A DNA stretch of 64,000 nucleotides from Pseudomonas synxantha BG33R (GCF_000263715.2 NZ_CM001514.1:5456498-5520497); one strand, 5' to 3'. Positions 9,235-17,916 are shown, counted from the stretch's first letter. Translations and numbers: made by a program. The notes: generated by a model not told the origin, from the letters alone.

Positions 9235-10569
9235 TCACTTCTTCTTACGCGGCCCGGTATTGAAAACCGGCACCTTGCGCACTGGCTTAATCGACGGCTC
9301 AGCCGGCGCCACGTCACCACTGTCCACCCACTTGCCCAGGTTGCGCTTACCGCCACCACCGGACGTTTTAGGTTTCTTCAGTTTTTTCGGCTTCTTCACC
9401 ACCTGCCCGCTGGCATCGGTATCCGGTACACGATGCTCCGGCTCGAAATCCGCTTCCATTTTGCGGGTAAGGGTCTGGCGGGTCAGCATCTCGATCGCCG
9501 AGAGCATGTTCACCTCATCAGCGCACACCAGGGAAATCGCCTCCCCAGTGTTGCCCGCACGCCCGGTACGGCCGATACGGTGGATGTAGTCCTCGGCCAC
9601 GATCGGCAGGTCAAAGTTGACCACCAGCGGCAGGTCTTCGATATCCAGGCCACGGGCCGCCACATCAGTGGCCACCAGGATTTGCACCTCGCTGGTCTTG
9701 AAGCGGTCCAGTGCGCGTTGGCGGGTAGCCTGGGGCTTGTCGCCATGGATGCCGTCGGCGTTGATGCCCAGGCCCTGCAACTTGTCCACCAGGGCGTCCA
9801 CGCCGTTGCGGGTCTTGGCGAATACCAATACCTGCTTCCAACGGCCCTTGCGCATCAGGTGCACAAACAGTTCCGGCTTGCGCTTCTTGTCCACCGGCAC
9901 CACCCACTGCTTGACGGTGTTGGCAGCGACGTTGCGCGGGCTGACTTCGATGCTCAGCGGGTCGTTGAGCATCTGCCCAGCCAACAGGCGGATGTCATCG
10001 GAGAAGGTCGCAGAGAACAACAGGGTCTGGCGCTTTTTCGGCAACATGCGATAAATGTTGGCAAGCTCTTCGGAGAAGCCCAGGTCGAGCATACGGTCGG
10101 CTTCATCCAGCACCAGGGTTTGCAGCTGGTTGAGCTTCAGCGCGTTCTGGCGGAACAGGTCGATCAGGCGGCCAGGGGTGGCGACCAGAATGTCGACGCC
10201 TTTGCGCAGCTTCATCATCTGCGGGTTAATGCTTACCCCGCCGTACACCGCGTAGGTGGTCAGCGGCAGGTGCTGGGCATATTCAGCGACGCTGGCGTGA
10301 ACCTGCTCGGCCAGTTCGCGAGTCGGGCACAGGATCAGCGCACGCGCCGAGTTGGCGGCGACTTTCGGCCCTTCCATGGTCAGCAGTTGCAGCAGCGGCA
10401 AGGCGAAACCTGCGGTCTTGCCGGTGCCGGTCTGGGCCGCGGCCATCAGGTCGCGACCGGCCAGCACCGCCGGAATGGCTTGCGCCTGCACCGGCGTCGG
10501 GGTCTGGTAGCCAAGCGTCTCAAGGGCGCGCAGCAAGGGTTCGATCAGGCCAAGGGTGGCGAAAGTCAT
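9235..10569 (-). CDS. rhlE: DEAD-box ATP-dependent RNA helicase, RhlE type
   Basis: RNA-dependent ATPase/helicase of 444 residues involved in RNA remodelling or decay. Motifs in order: Q motif around TPTPVQAQAIP, motif I QTGTGKT (about 46-52), motif II DEAD within VLDEADRMLDLGF, motif III SAT, motif V TDVAARGLDI and motif VI HRIGRTGRAG. The tail after residue 375 is lysine-rich (KKPKKLKKPK and a final RKKK), typical of RhlE proteins that bind RNA nonspecifically. Monocistronic by position. Pseudomonas carries several RhlE paralogues, so the exact member is uncertain. Confidence 0.9.
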   Translation of the reverse strand: MTFATLGLIEPLLRALETLGYQTPTPVQAQAIPAVLAGRDLMAAAQTGTGKTAGFALPLLQLLTMEGPKVAANSARALILCPTRELAEQVHASVAEYAQHLPLTTYAVYGGVSINPQMMKLRKGVDILVATPGRLIDLFRQNALKLNQLQTLVLDEADRMLDLGFSEELANIYRMLPKKRQTLLFSATFSDDIRLLAGQMLNDPLSIEVSPRNVAANTVKQWVVPVDKKRKPELFVHLMRKGRWKQVLVFAKTRNGVDALVDKLQGLGINADGIHGDKPQATRQRALDRFKTSEVQILVATDVAARGLDIEDLPLVVNFDLPIVAEDYIHRIGRTGRAGNTGEAISLVCADEVNMLSAIEMLTRQTLTRKMEADFEPEHRVPDTDASGQVVKKPKKLKKPKTSGGGGKRNLGKWVDSGDVAPAEPSIKPVRKVPVFNTGPRKKK

Positions 10570-10617
10570 GTAGTTACCGTAGGAAAAATTCAGCGCAAGG
10601 GCGTAATGCGCGGCAGT

Positions 10618-11514
10618 TTACCTTATTTCCGGCTTGGGCTTGCGCCACTGGGGCAGGCTGATCAGCAACACGGCGCTGATGATCACCAACATCGCCAAGG
10701 CTTCTTCCAGGCCGATGGTCTCACCGACGAATACAATCCCCAGCAACACCGCCACAGCCGGGTTCACGTAGGCATAGCTGGTCGCCGCTGCCGGACGCAC
10801 ATGCTTGAGCAGGTACATATAGGCGTTGAAGGCGATGATCGAGCCGAATACCGTCAGGTAGGCCAGAGCCAGCCAGCCTTCCAGTGGCGGCATGGCCTGC
10901 AGGTGCTCGCCCGACAGCGCGCTGACAATCAGCAGCGCCACGCCGGCCACGAGCATTTCTGCGGCACTGGCCATGGCGCCCTGGGGCAGTGGCAGGTGGC
11001 GGCTCCACACCGAGCCGAAAGCCCAGGAGGCCGCCGCAACCAACAGCAAAACTGCACCCGATGGGCTTGATTGCAAGGTACTGCCCATATTGAGCATGGC
11101 GATGCCAATGATCCCCAGAATCACCCCGGCCCATTCCAGCCGCGTATTACGCGCGCCCCAGAAAAACCCACACAGCAGGGTAAACAACGGCACGGTCGCC
11201 ACGGCCAATGCCGCCACACCGGACGACACACCCATGTGTTCGGCCACGCTGACACCACCATTGCCCACGGTGAGCAACAAAATGCCGATCATCCCGGCGG
11301 CCTTCCACTGCGGCCAGGTTGGCGCCGGCACCCCGCGCCACCTGAGGAAGCCATACATCAACACACCCGCCGTGCAAAACCGAATCCCCGCCAGCAACAG
11401 CGGCGGCCAGTACTCCACACCGATGCGGATCACCAGGTAAGTGGAACCCCAGATCACATACAACGCGAAAAAGGCGGCGATCAACGGTAAGGGAAAGCGA
11501 CGTGGGCCAGGCAT
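10618..11514 (-). CDS. yedA: EamA-family exporter YedA-like
   Basis: A 298-residue DMT-superfamily transporter with ten predicted helices in two EamA repeats. ALYVIWGSTYLVIRIGVEYWPP is the first helix signature and KHVRPAAATSYAYVNPAVAVLLG the characteristic second-repeat hallmark of YedA/RhtA-like exporters. It probably exports amino acids or other small metabolites. It is divergent from an Lrp/AsnC regulator 161 bases away, an arrangement common for exporters controlled by their neighbouring Lrp-type gene. Confidence 0.85.
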   Translation of the reverse strand: MPGPRRFPLPLIAAFFALYVIWGSTYLVIRIGVEYWPPLLLAGIRFCTAGVLMYGFLRWRGVPAPTWPQWKAAGMIGILLLTVGNGGVSVAEHMGVSSGVAALAVATVPLFTLLCGFFWGARNTRLEWAGVILGIIGIAMLNMGSTLQSSPSGAVLLLVAAASWAFGSVWSRHLPLPQGAMASAAEMLVAGVALLIVSALSGEHLQAMPPLEGWLALAYLTVFGSIIAFNAYMYLLKHVRPAAATSYAYVNPAVAVLLGIVFVGETIGLEEALAMLVIISAVLLISLPQWRKPKPEIR

Positions 11515-11675
11515 TGGGCGGCTCTAATGGCAGGAAAAGGGAGACTTATTCTAGAAACGAAGGTGGATAAACTTAAGTTACAAAACCTGTTTAAACTGCC
11601 CATACACTTTTCAAACCACGGTTATGAGGTCTATAACCCGTGCTTTCGAAAGCCACGCGCAACCGGAGCCTTACC

Positions 11676-12137
11676 ATGGACAAATACGACCGCATGCTCC
11701 TCAGCGCCCTGCTTGAAGATGGCCGTGCTTCCTACGCGCAACTGGCGCGCACCGTAAACCTCTCCGCCCCCGCCGTGGCCGAACGCGTGGCCAAGCTTGA
11801 GGCCAGCGGAGTGATCACCGGGTACCAGGCCAAAGTCGACTTATCCAAAGTGGGTTTGCCGATTCAATGCGTGATCGAACTGCGGCTGACCAATCACGGC
11901 AGCCAGAAGGTATACGACGCCCTGGCGCAAATTCCCGAACTGACCGAATGCCACCGGGTCACGGGCGACCCGTGCGTGATCATGCAAGCGGCGGTAGGCA
12001 CCATGCCGCAGCTGGAAGACCTGATTAATCGGGTGGCGAAGTTCGGGTTCAGCAAGACCTCGATTATTTTGTCCAGCGCCATAGAGCGACGGGTGCCGTT
12101 GGGGCAGTTGGAAGCCAATGGGAAAAATGGTGGCTGA
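11676..12137 (+). CDS. Lrp/AsnC-family transcriptional regulator
   Basis: A 153-residue Lrp/AsnC regulator. The N-terminal winged helix (residues 1-60) includes YAQLARTVNLSAPAVAERVAKLEASGVI. The C-terminal RAM domain (about 65-145) has the usual beta-alpha-beta-beta-alpha-beta pattern and includes CHRVTGDPCVIMQAAV. The start MDKYDRMLL follows an upstream GGAGCC. It is divergent from the yedA-type exporter and may regulate it in response to an amino acid. A REPIN follows its stop codon. Confidence 0.88.
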   Translation: MDKYDRMLLSALLEDGRASYAQLARTVNLSAPAVAERVAKLEASGVITGYQAKVDLSKVGLPIQCVIELRLTNHGSQKVYDALAQIPELTECHRVTGDPCVIMQAAVGTMPQLEDLINRVAKFGFSKTSIILSSAIERRVPLGQLEANGKNGG

Positions 12138-12143
12138 GCGATC

Positions 12144-12231
12144 GCCATCGCGGGCAAGCCCGGCTCCCACAGGGATCGCGTACTGCCCGAGCGACGCGGT
12201 CAACTGTGGGAGCTGGCTTGCCTGCGATGGC
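12144..12231. repeat. REPIN (imperfect arms)
   Basis: The left arm (12144-12171) carries a GCGGGCAAGCCCGGCTCCCA variant and the right arm (12205-12231) the GGAGCTGGCTTGCC version. The two pair with a few mismatches. It lies between the lrp-type gene and the convergent small gene. Confidence 0.8.
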
Positions 12232-12241
12232 GTCAGAGGCC

Positions 12242-12523
12242 TCACCGAAAAGCAATGGGAAAATACAGTGGGCTTGATCTGCGCTGGACGATCAAATCAA
12301 CGATCTGCTTGATGGTCGTGATGTGATTCCAATCCTCCTGAGTCGCTTGCAGCTTGAACTGCCACTTGATCTGCATGACAAAGCAGGTCAGGTCGTCATC
12401 AATGATGTCGTAGTCATGGATGAAATCGGTTTGCTCCGTCACTTCGCTTCGGTCGATAAAACCGATGATATCGACGAATAGCTGGATGACTTTTTCGCTG
12501 ATTTCGACTCGCATCAAACTCAT
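12242..12523 (-). CDS. Small acidic protein, acyl-carrier-like fold without the carrier serine
   Basis: About 93 residues from the MSLMRVEI start (possible starts: 12538, 12523, 12514; AAGGA precedes the last two). The helix pattern VIQLFVDIIGF, DYDIIDDDLTCFVMQI, DWNHITTIKQIVDLI resembles acyl-carrier-like proteins of the DUF1493 kind. The position where carrier proteins have Ser in a DSL motif is acidic here (IDDDL), so it is unlikely to carry phosphopantetheine. The function is unknown. A convergent REPIN lies at its 3' end, and no partner gene is adjacent. Confidence 0.65.
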   Translation of the reverse strand: MSLMRVEISEKVIQLFVDIIGFIDRSEVTEQTDFIHDYDIIDDDLTCFVMQIKWQFKLQATQEDWNHITTIKQIVDLIVQRRSSPLYFPIAFR

Positions 12524-12749
12524 TTTCCTTATGGTCACGAGAGCCGGAGATTAAAGGTCTGTTGAGAAATCCTCTTGAGCAAAAGGAAAACCGGAACGCT
12601 CCGACAGCAACGCAGGACTTAACCTACTGACTGTTCCGACGACACATAAAAACGCCATCAACCGCGCGGTGTTTCAGTGGCCAGCAAGATCGATCCCTTT
12701 CATTTGCGGGACGTTTCCGAGAGAATCCCACGGCCTTGTTTCCGTCGGA

Positions 12750-12988
12750 TTCGGTAGCTAGTCTCGCCCTGTCATCGAATGTTCGGTGACCGGACGTGCA
12801 AGTCCGATGGCAAGCAAGATCATAAATAAACCTTCAGCCGATATGCCTGTTATGGCGGCTGTGCGTGGGAGGCCTTCGGGCCTGCTGGGTTTGGATCCTT
12901 GCCCCGGTCTTGCACACCTACGCACAGTTGCCACCCTAATTCGCGTGCAAGCGAACGGTGTCGACTTCTTCCAGCAAGGAGTTTCACC
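12750..12988 (+). ncRNA. Candidate structured 5' leader of the DUF6124-type gene
   Basis: The stretch 12539-12988 has no gene. Its last ~240 bases have several local hairpins: GGAC/GTCC at 12792-12805, AGCCG/CGGCT at 12836-12860, and AGGCC-TTCG-GGCCT at 12870-12883 with a UUCG tetraloop. GTGCAAG (12797-12803) can also pair with a distant CTTGCAC near 12909, an alternative to the first hairpin. It ends in AGCAAGGAG, the RBS of the small gene. The regulatory role is inference. Nothing else was recognised in 12539-12750. Confidence 0.45.
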
Positions 12989-13300
12989 ATGGCCAAAAAA
13001 GTCACCCCCGATCCACCCAAATCCAAAACCGACTTCCTCAGCGAAGACGCCCTGCTCCACCGTCGCGCCATCGACTACTACCTCAAGGCATCCGCCCCGG
13101 ATGCGCCGATCTTTATCCTGAATGACAACCTGAGCTTCGAAGACGCCCTGGCCCATGCGGCGGATTTGTTGCATTGCGCGGTGGAGACGGCCCATGGGTC
13201 GGGTGAGGTAATGACGGCGCCGCAGCGGGCGGTGATGCATTTGGTGGAGATGGCGAAGGGAGTGGTGGACCAGGCGTTGGTGTGCGCACAGTCTCGATAA
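12989..13300 (+). CDS. Small DUF6124/DUF3077-type protein
   Basis: 103 residues, opening with a basic, proline-containing stretch (MAKKVTPDPPKSK) and continuing as a helical domain with FILNDNLSFEDALAHAADLLHCAVETA. This layout is typical of the small Pseudomonas-specific proteins grouped as DUF6124/DUF3077, which often occur as paralogues; the function is unknown. The start is fixed by AGCAAGGAG 8 bases before the ATG. A long structured leader precedes it and REP elements follow. Confidence 0.75.
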   Translation: MAKKVTPDPPKSKTDFLSEDALLHRRAIDYYLKASAPDAPIFILNDNLSFEDALAHAADLLHCAVETAHGSGEVMTAPQRAVMHLVEMAKGVVDQALVCAQSR

Positions 13301-13314
13301 ACGACGCATAACCC

Positions 13315-13940
13315 CTGTGGGAGCGGGCTTGCCCGCGATAGCCATGGGTATCTACACAACTTTGGTACGCTGCTGCTCCTCTGCAAGGGAGCTTGCTGCC
13401 TGTCAGCTTATAGCTTCTAACTGACGCACCGCGATCCAAATGTGGGAGGGGGCTTGCTCCCGATGGCGGCCTCAGGGCCGACCAGGACGCTGGATCAGAC
13501 TGAGTACATATCCGTTTTTTGGGTAACGGCCACTGTTGGTTCCGCTTTTACAGCGGGTCACTTTTGAAAAGAGCCCAAAAGTAACCAAAAGGCTCTTGCC
13601 CCACCACTCGGCACCTCGCTTAGGCTCGGTGTGCCCGTAATCCGCCATGGATTTAGGGGGCCGCCGCCACGCGCCATCCATGGCGCGGGGCGGCTAAACC
13701 GGCATCCCTGCCGGTTTACCCCCCAAATCCCTGTCGAATTCCTGCCAGCGTGGTTTAACGGGGCGCCTAAGATCAAAAGCAGATCAAGAGCAGATCAAGA
13801 TCAAGAGCGGCTCGCTTCGCATCGTGGTTACTGATGGTTGCTACGTCAGAGTTGTGTAGATACCCATGCCGCGATAGCGGAGGGTCAGGCAATAAATGGC
13901 TGGCTGATACACCGCTATCGCAGGCAAGCCAGCTCCCACA
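13315..13940. repeat. Non-coding element bounded by nested inverted repeats (REP outside, 19-bp repeat inside)
   Basis: This gap of 670 bases contains no gene. REP arms at 13315-13341 and 13914-13940 face each other. Inside them, CATGGGTATCTACACAACT (13343-13361) recurs inverted at 13850-13868. Another REP (GGAGGGGGCTTGCTCCC class) is at 13441-13467. The core holds a hairpin AAACCGGC/GCCGGTTT (13696-13717), an ATGGAT/ATCCAT palindrome, and short tandem copies of AGATCAAGAGC at 13770-13808. It resembles multicopy intergenic repeats seen in P. fluorescens-group genomes. Short frames inside it look spurious. Confidence 0.6.
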
Positions 13941-13974
13941 TTGGAACTCCAGTGTTCTGGAGGGGGTGGCCGGA

Positions 13975-14586
13975 TCAGAACCCGCGATGCTTTTTCAGGT
14001 GCTCATTGATTTTGGCGGCAGGCACTTTCTGCAAGGTGCATAACAGGTCATGGGACAGTTCGCGCAGGCCGTGGGTCTGGCGCAGTTGCTGGGCCAGGTG
14101 GGCCGTGAGGTTGGCGGCCATTTCCGCATCCGCCAGCGCCCGGTGAGCCTGGCCGGTGTGGGGCAGTTTGGCGTAGGCGTTGAGGGTGCCGAGTTTGTGG
14201 TTGGGCGCAGCCGGCATCAGGCGGCGGGCCAGCAGCAGGGAGCAGGCGAATTTCTGCAGACGGGTGCGGCGGATCAGGCCGAGCTCATAGTCCCAGAACT
14301 TCTGGTCGAAGGCGGCGTTGTGCGCCATCAAGGGCGTGGTGCCGACGAACTCATTGACTTCGTTCATCACCCGTTCAGCCGGTGGCGCACTGCGCAGCAT
14401 GGCGTTGCTGATGCCAGTGAGCTGTTCGATAAAGGCCGGTATGCGCACACCGGCGTTCATCAGGCTCTGGTAGCGGTCCACGATTTGACCGCGCTCGAGG
14501 ATGACCACGCCAATCTCCGTGGCCCGGCATTGGCTGCTGGGGGTGATGCCGGTGGTTTCAAAGTCGATGACCGCTATACGTTCCAA
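13975..14586 (-). CDS. 3'-5' exonuclease, DnaQ-like
   Basis: A 203-residue DEDDh exonuclease resembling the epsilon subunit of DNA polymerase III. Exo I is IDFETTG near the N-terminus, Exo II is MAHNAAFDQKFW, and Exo III is AHRALADAEMAA with the catalytic His. The start is a TTG (LERIAVIDF) with GGAG five bases upstream; a frame eight codons longer also exists. It lies directly downstream of the NYN-domain gene on the same strand and is probably co-transcribed. It is too short and divergent to be the replicative DnaQ, so a repair or RNA-turnover role is likely. Confidence 0.85.
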   Translation of the reverse strand: MERIAVIDFETTGITPSSQCRATEIGVVILERGQIVDRYQSLMNAGVRIPAFIEQLTGISNAMLRSAPPAERVMNEVNEFVGTTPLMAHNAAFDQKFWDYELGLIRRTRLQKFACSLLLARRLMPAAPNHKLGTLNAYAKLPHTGQAHRALADAEMAANLTAHLAQQLRQTHGLRELSHDLLCTLQKVPAAKINEHLKKHRGF

Positions 14587-14617
14587 ACCTGCTCCAACTC
14601 CATTCAACAATCTATTT

Positions 14618-15094
14618 CTATTTGAGCAACAACGCGCCTTCGATCGGCACGTAGTGGCTGGCGGCGCGTATCAATGAGTTGGCCGTCAGCCCCGGCACGC
14701 CGTAGGCCACGGCCCGCACGCCATGCTTTTGGATGATGCGTTCGAGCAGCATGTCGAAATCGCCGTCACCGGAGGCCAGTACGATTTCGTCGACATGGTC
14801 GGCGGCGTCCATGATGTCGAGGGTGATACCCACGTCCCAGTCGCCCTTGGCCGAGCCATCGCTGCGCTGGATATACGGCTTGAGTTTTACCGTAAAGCCC
14901 AGGTTGCGCAGGATCTGCTGAAATTGCTGCTGCTTGCTGTCGCCACGGTCGATGGCATACGCGTACGCCTCGACAATCTGCCCGCGAGCGCTGATGTCAG
15001 CCCACAGGGCGGCGTAGTTGAAGTGGCAGCCATAGGCTTGGCGCACGGTGTAGTAGAGGTTTTGTACATCGGCGAACACTGCAATTTTCTTCAC
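14618..15094 (-). CDS. NYN-domain (LabA/DUF88) protein
   Basis: A 158-residue PIN-like NYN nuclease-fold protein. Acidic residues expected of the family are visible: Asp9 in FADVQNLYY, the DWDVGITLDIMD segment, and the GDGDFDMLLERI block with two Asp residues. These suggest metal-dependent RNase activity, although LabA-type proteins are poorly characterised. The DnaQ-like exonuclease starts just downstream on the same strand, so two nuclease-fold proteins are likely co-expressed. Confidence 0.85.
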   Translation of the reverse strand: MKKIAVFADVQNLYYTVRQAYGCHFNYAALWADISARGQIVEAYAYAIDRGDSKQQQFQQILRNLGFTVKLKPYIQRSDGSAKGDWDVGITLDIMDAADHVDEIVLASGDGDFDMLLERIIQKHGVRAVAYGVPGLTANSLIRAASHYVPIEGALLLK

Positions 15095-15166
15095 CGCACT
15101 TCCTCATGGACAGCCAGGCGCCAGCGCCCGGAAAGGGCGCCAGTATGCCAGCCAAGGGAGCGTTTC

Positions 15167-15203
15167 CGGGAAAAAATCAGACCGGAGCGCCGTGGCGCCC
15201 CGG
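15167..15203 (-). terminator. Rho-independent terminator of the DUF2076 gene
   Basis: On the minus strand a 10-bp stem (15194-15203 with 15182-15191, one mismatch) is followed by TCTGATTTTTT. It lies 12 bases after the DUF2076 stop codon. Confidence 0.75.
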
Positions 15204-15214
15204 GCCAAGAGGTG

Positions 15215-15940
15215 TCAGACGAAAGAATCGTCGTCGCCAAAGGAAGAGGAATCGTCGGAATAATCGCTGTCAGCGAAGCCGTCGGCATTGTTGCCGCCCC
15301 AACTGTCATTGCCGGCAAACTTCTGGTCATCGTTGCCCCAGTCACCCTGGTCACTGGCCGGTGCCGGTTGTTCGATGATTTCTTCCACCACCTGTGGCTG
15401 CTGATTATGGTGGAACAGGCTGCTGATGCCTTCGGCGAGCAACACACCACCGGCCACACCGGCAGCGGTCTTCATGGCGCCGCCGAGGAAACCGCTGCCC
15501 ACGGGTGCGCCAGCCGGTGCTTGCGGCGGCTGATAGTTTTGCTGCGGTGCTGGCTGGTTGAAAGACGGCCGTGCCGGCTCACGCCAGCCCCCACCGGAGT
15601 TGTTCGGCGCAGGCTGTGGCTCGCGGGAGCTACCGCCAAAGATGCTCGACAGAAACCCACCACCACTGGCCGGCGCCGCTTGCGCAGACTTGGCCCGCTG
15701 CAGTTCATCCTGCAATTGCTGGATCTGTTGCGCCTGTTGCTTGTTTTGTGCATCCAGAGCCTGGAGCGCATGCTCCTGCACCAGCAATGACTGGGTCATG
15801 TAGTAGCCGGCGGCGGGTTGGCGAGTCATGTGCTCCTTGATCCGCGCTTCGGCCTGGGCGTCGCGGGGGGCTGAGTCCGTTTCGGCTTGCTGCAACCGTG
15901 AAAACAGTCCATCGATCAGGGTTTGCTCTTCGCTGTTCAT
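15215..15940 (-). CDS. DUF2076 domain-containing protein
   Basis: 241 residues matching the DUF2076 pattern. The N-terminal helical part begins with EEQTLIDGLFSRLQQAE and DAQAEARIKEHM and is glutamine-rich, with coiled-coil character to about residue 90. A Gly/Pro/Gln-rich low-complexity middle follows (about 95-165). A small hydrophobic glycine-rich segment (GAMKTAAGVAGGVLLAEGI, about 155-175) comes next, and the tail is strongly acidic, rich in Asp and Ser. The function is unknown; proteins of this type are often periplasmic or ligand-binding by annotation only. It is monocistronic, with its own terminator. Confidence 0.85.
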   Translation of the reverse strand: MNSEEQTLIDGLFSRLQQAETDSAPRDAQAEARIKEHMTRQPAAGYYMTQSLLVQEHALQALDAQNKQQAQQIQQLQDELQRAKSAQAAPASGGGFLSSIFGGSSREPQPAPNNSGGGWREPARPSFNQPAPQQNYQPPQAPAGAPVGSGFLGGAMKTAAGVAGGVLLAEGISSLFHHNQQPQVVEEIIEQPAPASDQGDWGNDDQKFAGNDSWGGNNADGFADSDYSDDSSSFGDDDSFV

Positions 15941-16114
15941 GGCGACCTCGTTAGATTGCCGATAAAAAATTCCGGTCCCGCCTGTGATCAGGCCGGGTGC
16001 CTTCCAGTTATGGGGATGTTACGAGTTGTTTCAATGGTCTTTACTCAAGGTTTACGTTTGCGCCCCTTTGGACCCTGATCGGTTAAAGTGTGGCCCTCTG
16101 CTTCCAGGCCTGTG

Positions 16115-16783
16115 ATGACCCTGATGAATCCGTTAGACGTTTTGCGCGACTCCTTGCGTTTTACCCAGCGCAACCTGGGCGCCATCGTGCAGTTGTGCCT
16201 GCCGTTGGTGATCCTCGAAGCCCTGCTGCAACAAATACTGGACCACACGCTGGGCCCGGATGCGTTTCCCGGCTACAGCGTGGTCGTGGGTTTATTGGTG
16301 TACCCGCTGTACACCGGCGCCTTGATCCTGTTTCTCGACGCCCGCACCCGTGGCGAGTCGCCACGCACCAAGGATGTATGGGCCATGGCGCTGAGCCTGT
16401 GGCCGCGCTTCGCCTTGCTGACGGCCATGAGCACGTTGTTGATATTGCTCGGCCTGTCGCTGTATTTCCTGCCGGGCTTGTGGCTGATGGTGGTGTTGGC
16501 GTTTGCCGAATACCTGCTGGTGCTGCGCGGCATGCCGGCCCTGGAGGCGATGAAGGAAAGCTTTCGCCTGACCCGCGGGCATTTCTGGCGAATCCTGGTG
16601 TGCCTGCTGTGCGTGATGACGCCGTTGTGGCTGCTCAAGGGTGCCAGCGTGGCGGCGTATCCCGAGCCCGCGCCGCTGCTGGGGCTGTTGATGGACAGTG
16701 CGCACAGCTTCCTGCAGTTGTTTACCAGCGTGGTGCTGTTCCGTTTATTCATGTTGATCGGTGGCGACGCCGACGCGCGGTGA
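16115..16783 (+). CDS. YciC-like integral membrane protein
   Basis: 222 residues with five or six hydrophobic helices. It begins with NPLDVLRDSLRFTQRNLGAIVQL, the usual opening of the YciC/UPF0259-like family. A conserved ALEAMKESFRLTRGHFWRIL segment (about residues 144-163) is the second amphipathic hallmark. It resides in the inner membrane; the function is unknown. MTLMNPL is taken as the start; Met4 is an alternative. The EEP-hydrolase gene follows 41 bases later on the same strand. Confidence 0.8.
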   Translation: MTLMNPLDVLRDSLRFTQRNLGAIVQLCLPLVILEALLQQILDHTLGPDAFPGYSVVVGLLVYPLYTGALILFLDARTRGESPRTKDVWAMALSLWPRFALLTAMSTLLILLGLSLYFLPGLWLMVVLAFAEYLLVLRGMPALEAMKESFRLTRGHFWRILVCLLCVMTPLWLLKGASVAAYPEPAPLLGLLMDSAHSFLQLFTSVVLFRLFMLIGGDADAR

Positions 16784-16824
16784 TATGCTCCGTGCCTCTT
16801 CTGACACGCATATAAGCCGAGCCG

Positions 16825-17913
16825 ATGACCCGTTTATTGCGCATCACCCTGTTGAGCCTGTTGATCATCGCCGGCCTGCTGGCCGCGCTGATCTACAGCC
16901 TGACCTGGCGCCCTGCCGACAAAGAAACCCTGCCCGTCAGCTGCGTGGCACCCCGTGCGCCGACGCTGCTGCCGGGCCAGGCGCTCAAGGTCATGACCTG
17001 GAATGTGCAATACCTGGCCGGCAAGAACTACGTGTTCTGGTACGACACCCCGGACGGCAGCGGCCCGGACGATCGCCCGACCGTCGAAGACATGGCCTTC
17101 AGCCTCGACGAAGTGGCCCGAGTGATCCGCGACGAACAACCCGACATCCTGCTGTTGCAGGAGCTCGACGAAGGCGCCAAACCGTCCCACTATCAGGACC
17201 AGCTTGCGCTGTTGCAGGAGCGTCTGGTCGACCTCTACCCCTGCAGCGCCCAGGCCTTCGACTGGAAGGCCGACTTTGTGCCCAGCCTGCATATCTTCGG
17301 CAGCGTCGGGCGCAAGCTGGCGACACTCAGCCGCTACCAGATCGAGCACGCCGAGCGCCTGCAACTGCCGACCGCCGATGCCAACGTCATCAGCCGCCAG
17401 TTCCAACCCAAGCCGGCCCTGCTGCTGACATATCTGCCCTTGAGCGATGGCGGCCAACTGGCGGTGCTCAACACCCGCCTGGACGGCGGTGCGCCTGGGC
17501 GCAGCGCGGTGCAGGAGCAAGTGGCAAGCACGGTAAAACTGCTGGATAAACTCGAAGGTCGCGGCACACCCTGGTTGATTGGCGGGGATTTCAACCTGCT
17601 GCCACTGGGCCAGTTCCTGCGCCTGGACGCGGGCAAGCGTGGCCAGTATTCGCCGGACAGTGAGTTGCATCTGCTGTGGGACAAATACCCGATGATCCCC
17701 AGCAACAGCCAATCCAGTGGTATCGACCGTGAGAAATGGCTGACGCACTTCCCCAACGACCCAAGCCTTGATGGCCCGGATCGCACCCTGGATTACCTGT
17801 TCTACAGCTCGCGGATCAAACGCGTGGAAGCGAAGGTGCGGCAGGAAGATACGTTGCGTATTTCCAACCACCTGCCGGTGATCGCCCGCTTCCTGCTGCC
17901 TGCCGCACAATAA
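16825..17913 (+). CDS. Endonuclease/exonuclease/phosphatase-family protein, membrane-anchored
   Basis: 362 residues. A single N-terminal transmembrane helix or signal anchor (LLRITLLSLLIIAGLLAALIY) is followed by an EEP-fold catalytic domain. Expected metal and catalytic motifs are TWNVQY (Asn), LLLQELDEG (Glu), LIGGDFNLLP (Asp/Asn) and a C-terminal SNHLPVIARF (His). The family includes phosphodiesterases acting on nucleic acids or lipids; with a signal anchor the domain should be periplasmic. The substrate is unknown. Confidence 0.85.
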   Translation: MTRLLRITLLSLLIIAGLLAALIYSLTWRPADKETLPVSCVAPRAPTLLPGQALKVMTWNVQYLAGKNYVFWYDTPDGSGPDDRPTVEDMAFSLDEVARVIRDEQPDILLLQELDEGAKPSHYQDQLALLQERLVDLYPCSAQAFDWKADFVPSLHIFGSVGRKLATLSRYQIEHAERLQLPTADANVISRQFQPKPALLLTYLPLSDGGQLAVLNTRLDGGAPGRSAVQEQVASTVKLLDKLEGRGTPWLIGGDFNLLPLGQFLRLDAGKRGQYSPDSELHLLWDKYPMIPSNSQSSGIDREKWLTHFPNDPSLDGPDRTLDYLFYSSRIKRVEAKVRQEDTLRISNHLPVIARFLLPAAQ

Positions 17914-17916
17914 CCC

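Noticed and set aside
9433..11070. A 545-codon open frame opposite rhlE and yedA
   Set aside because: It spans two genes and the gap between them, is His/Gln/Arg-rich, has no domain, and both opposite genes are clear.
13472..13834. Several 60-72-codon frames in the 13.5-13.8 kb repeat
   Set aside because: They lie in GC-rich palindromic repeat DNA on both strands with no RBS or conservation signal visible.
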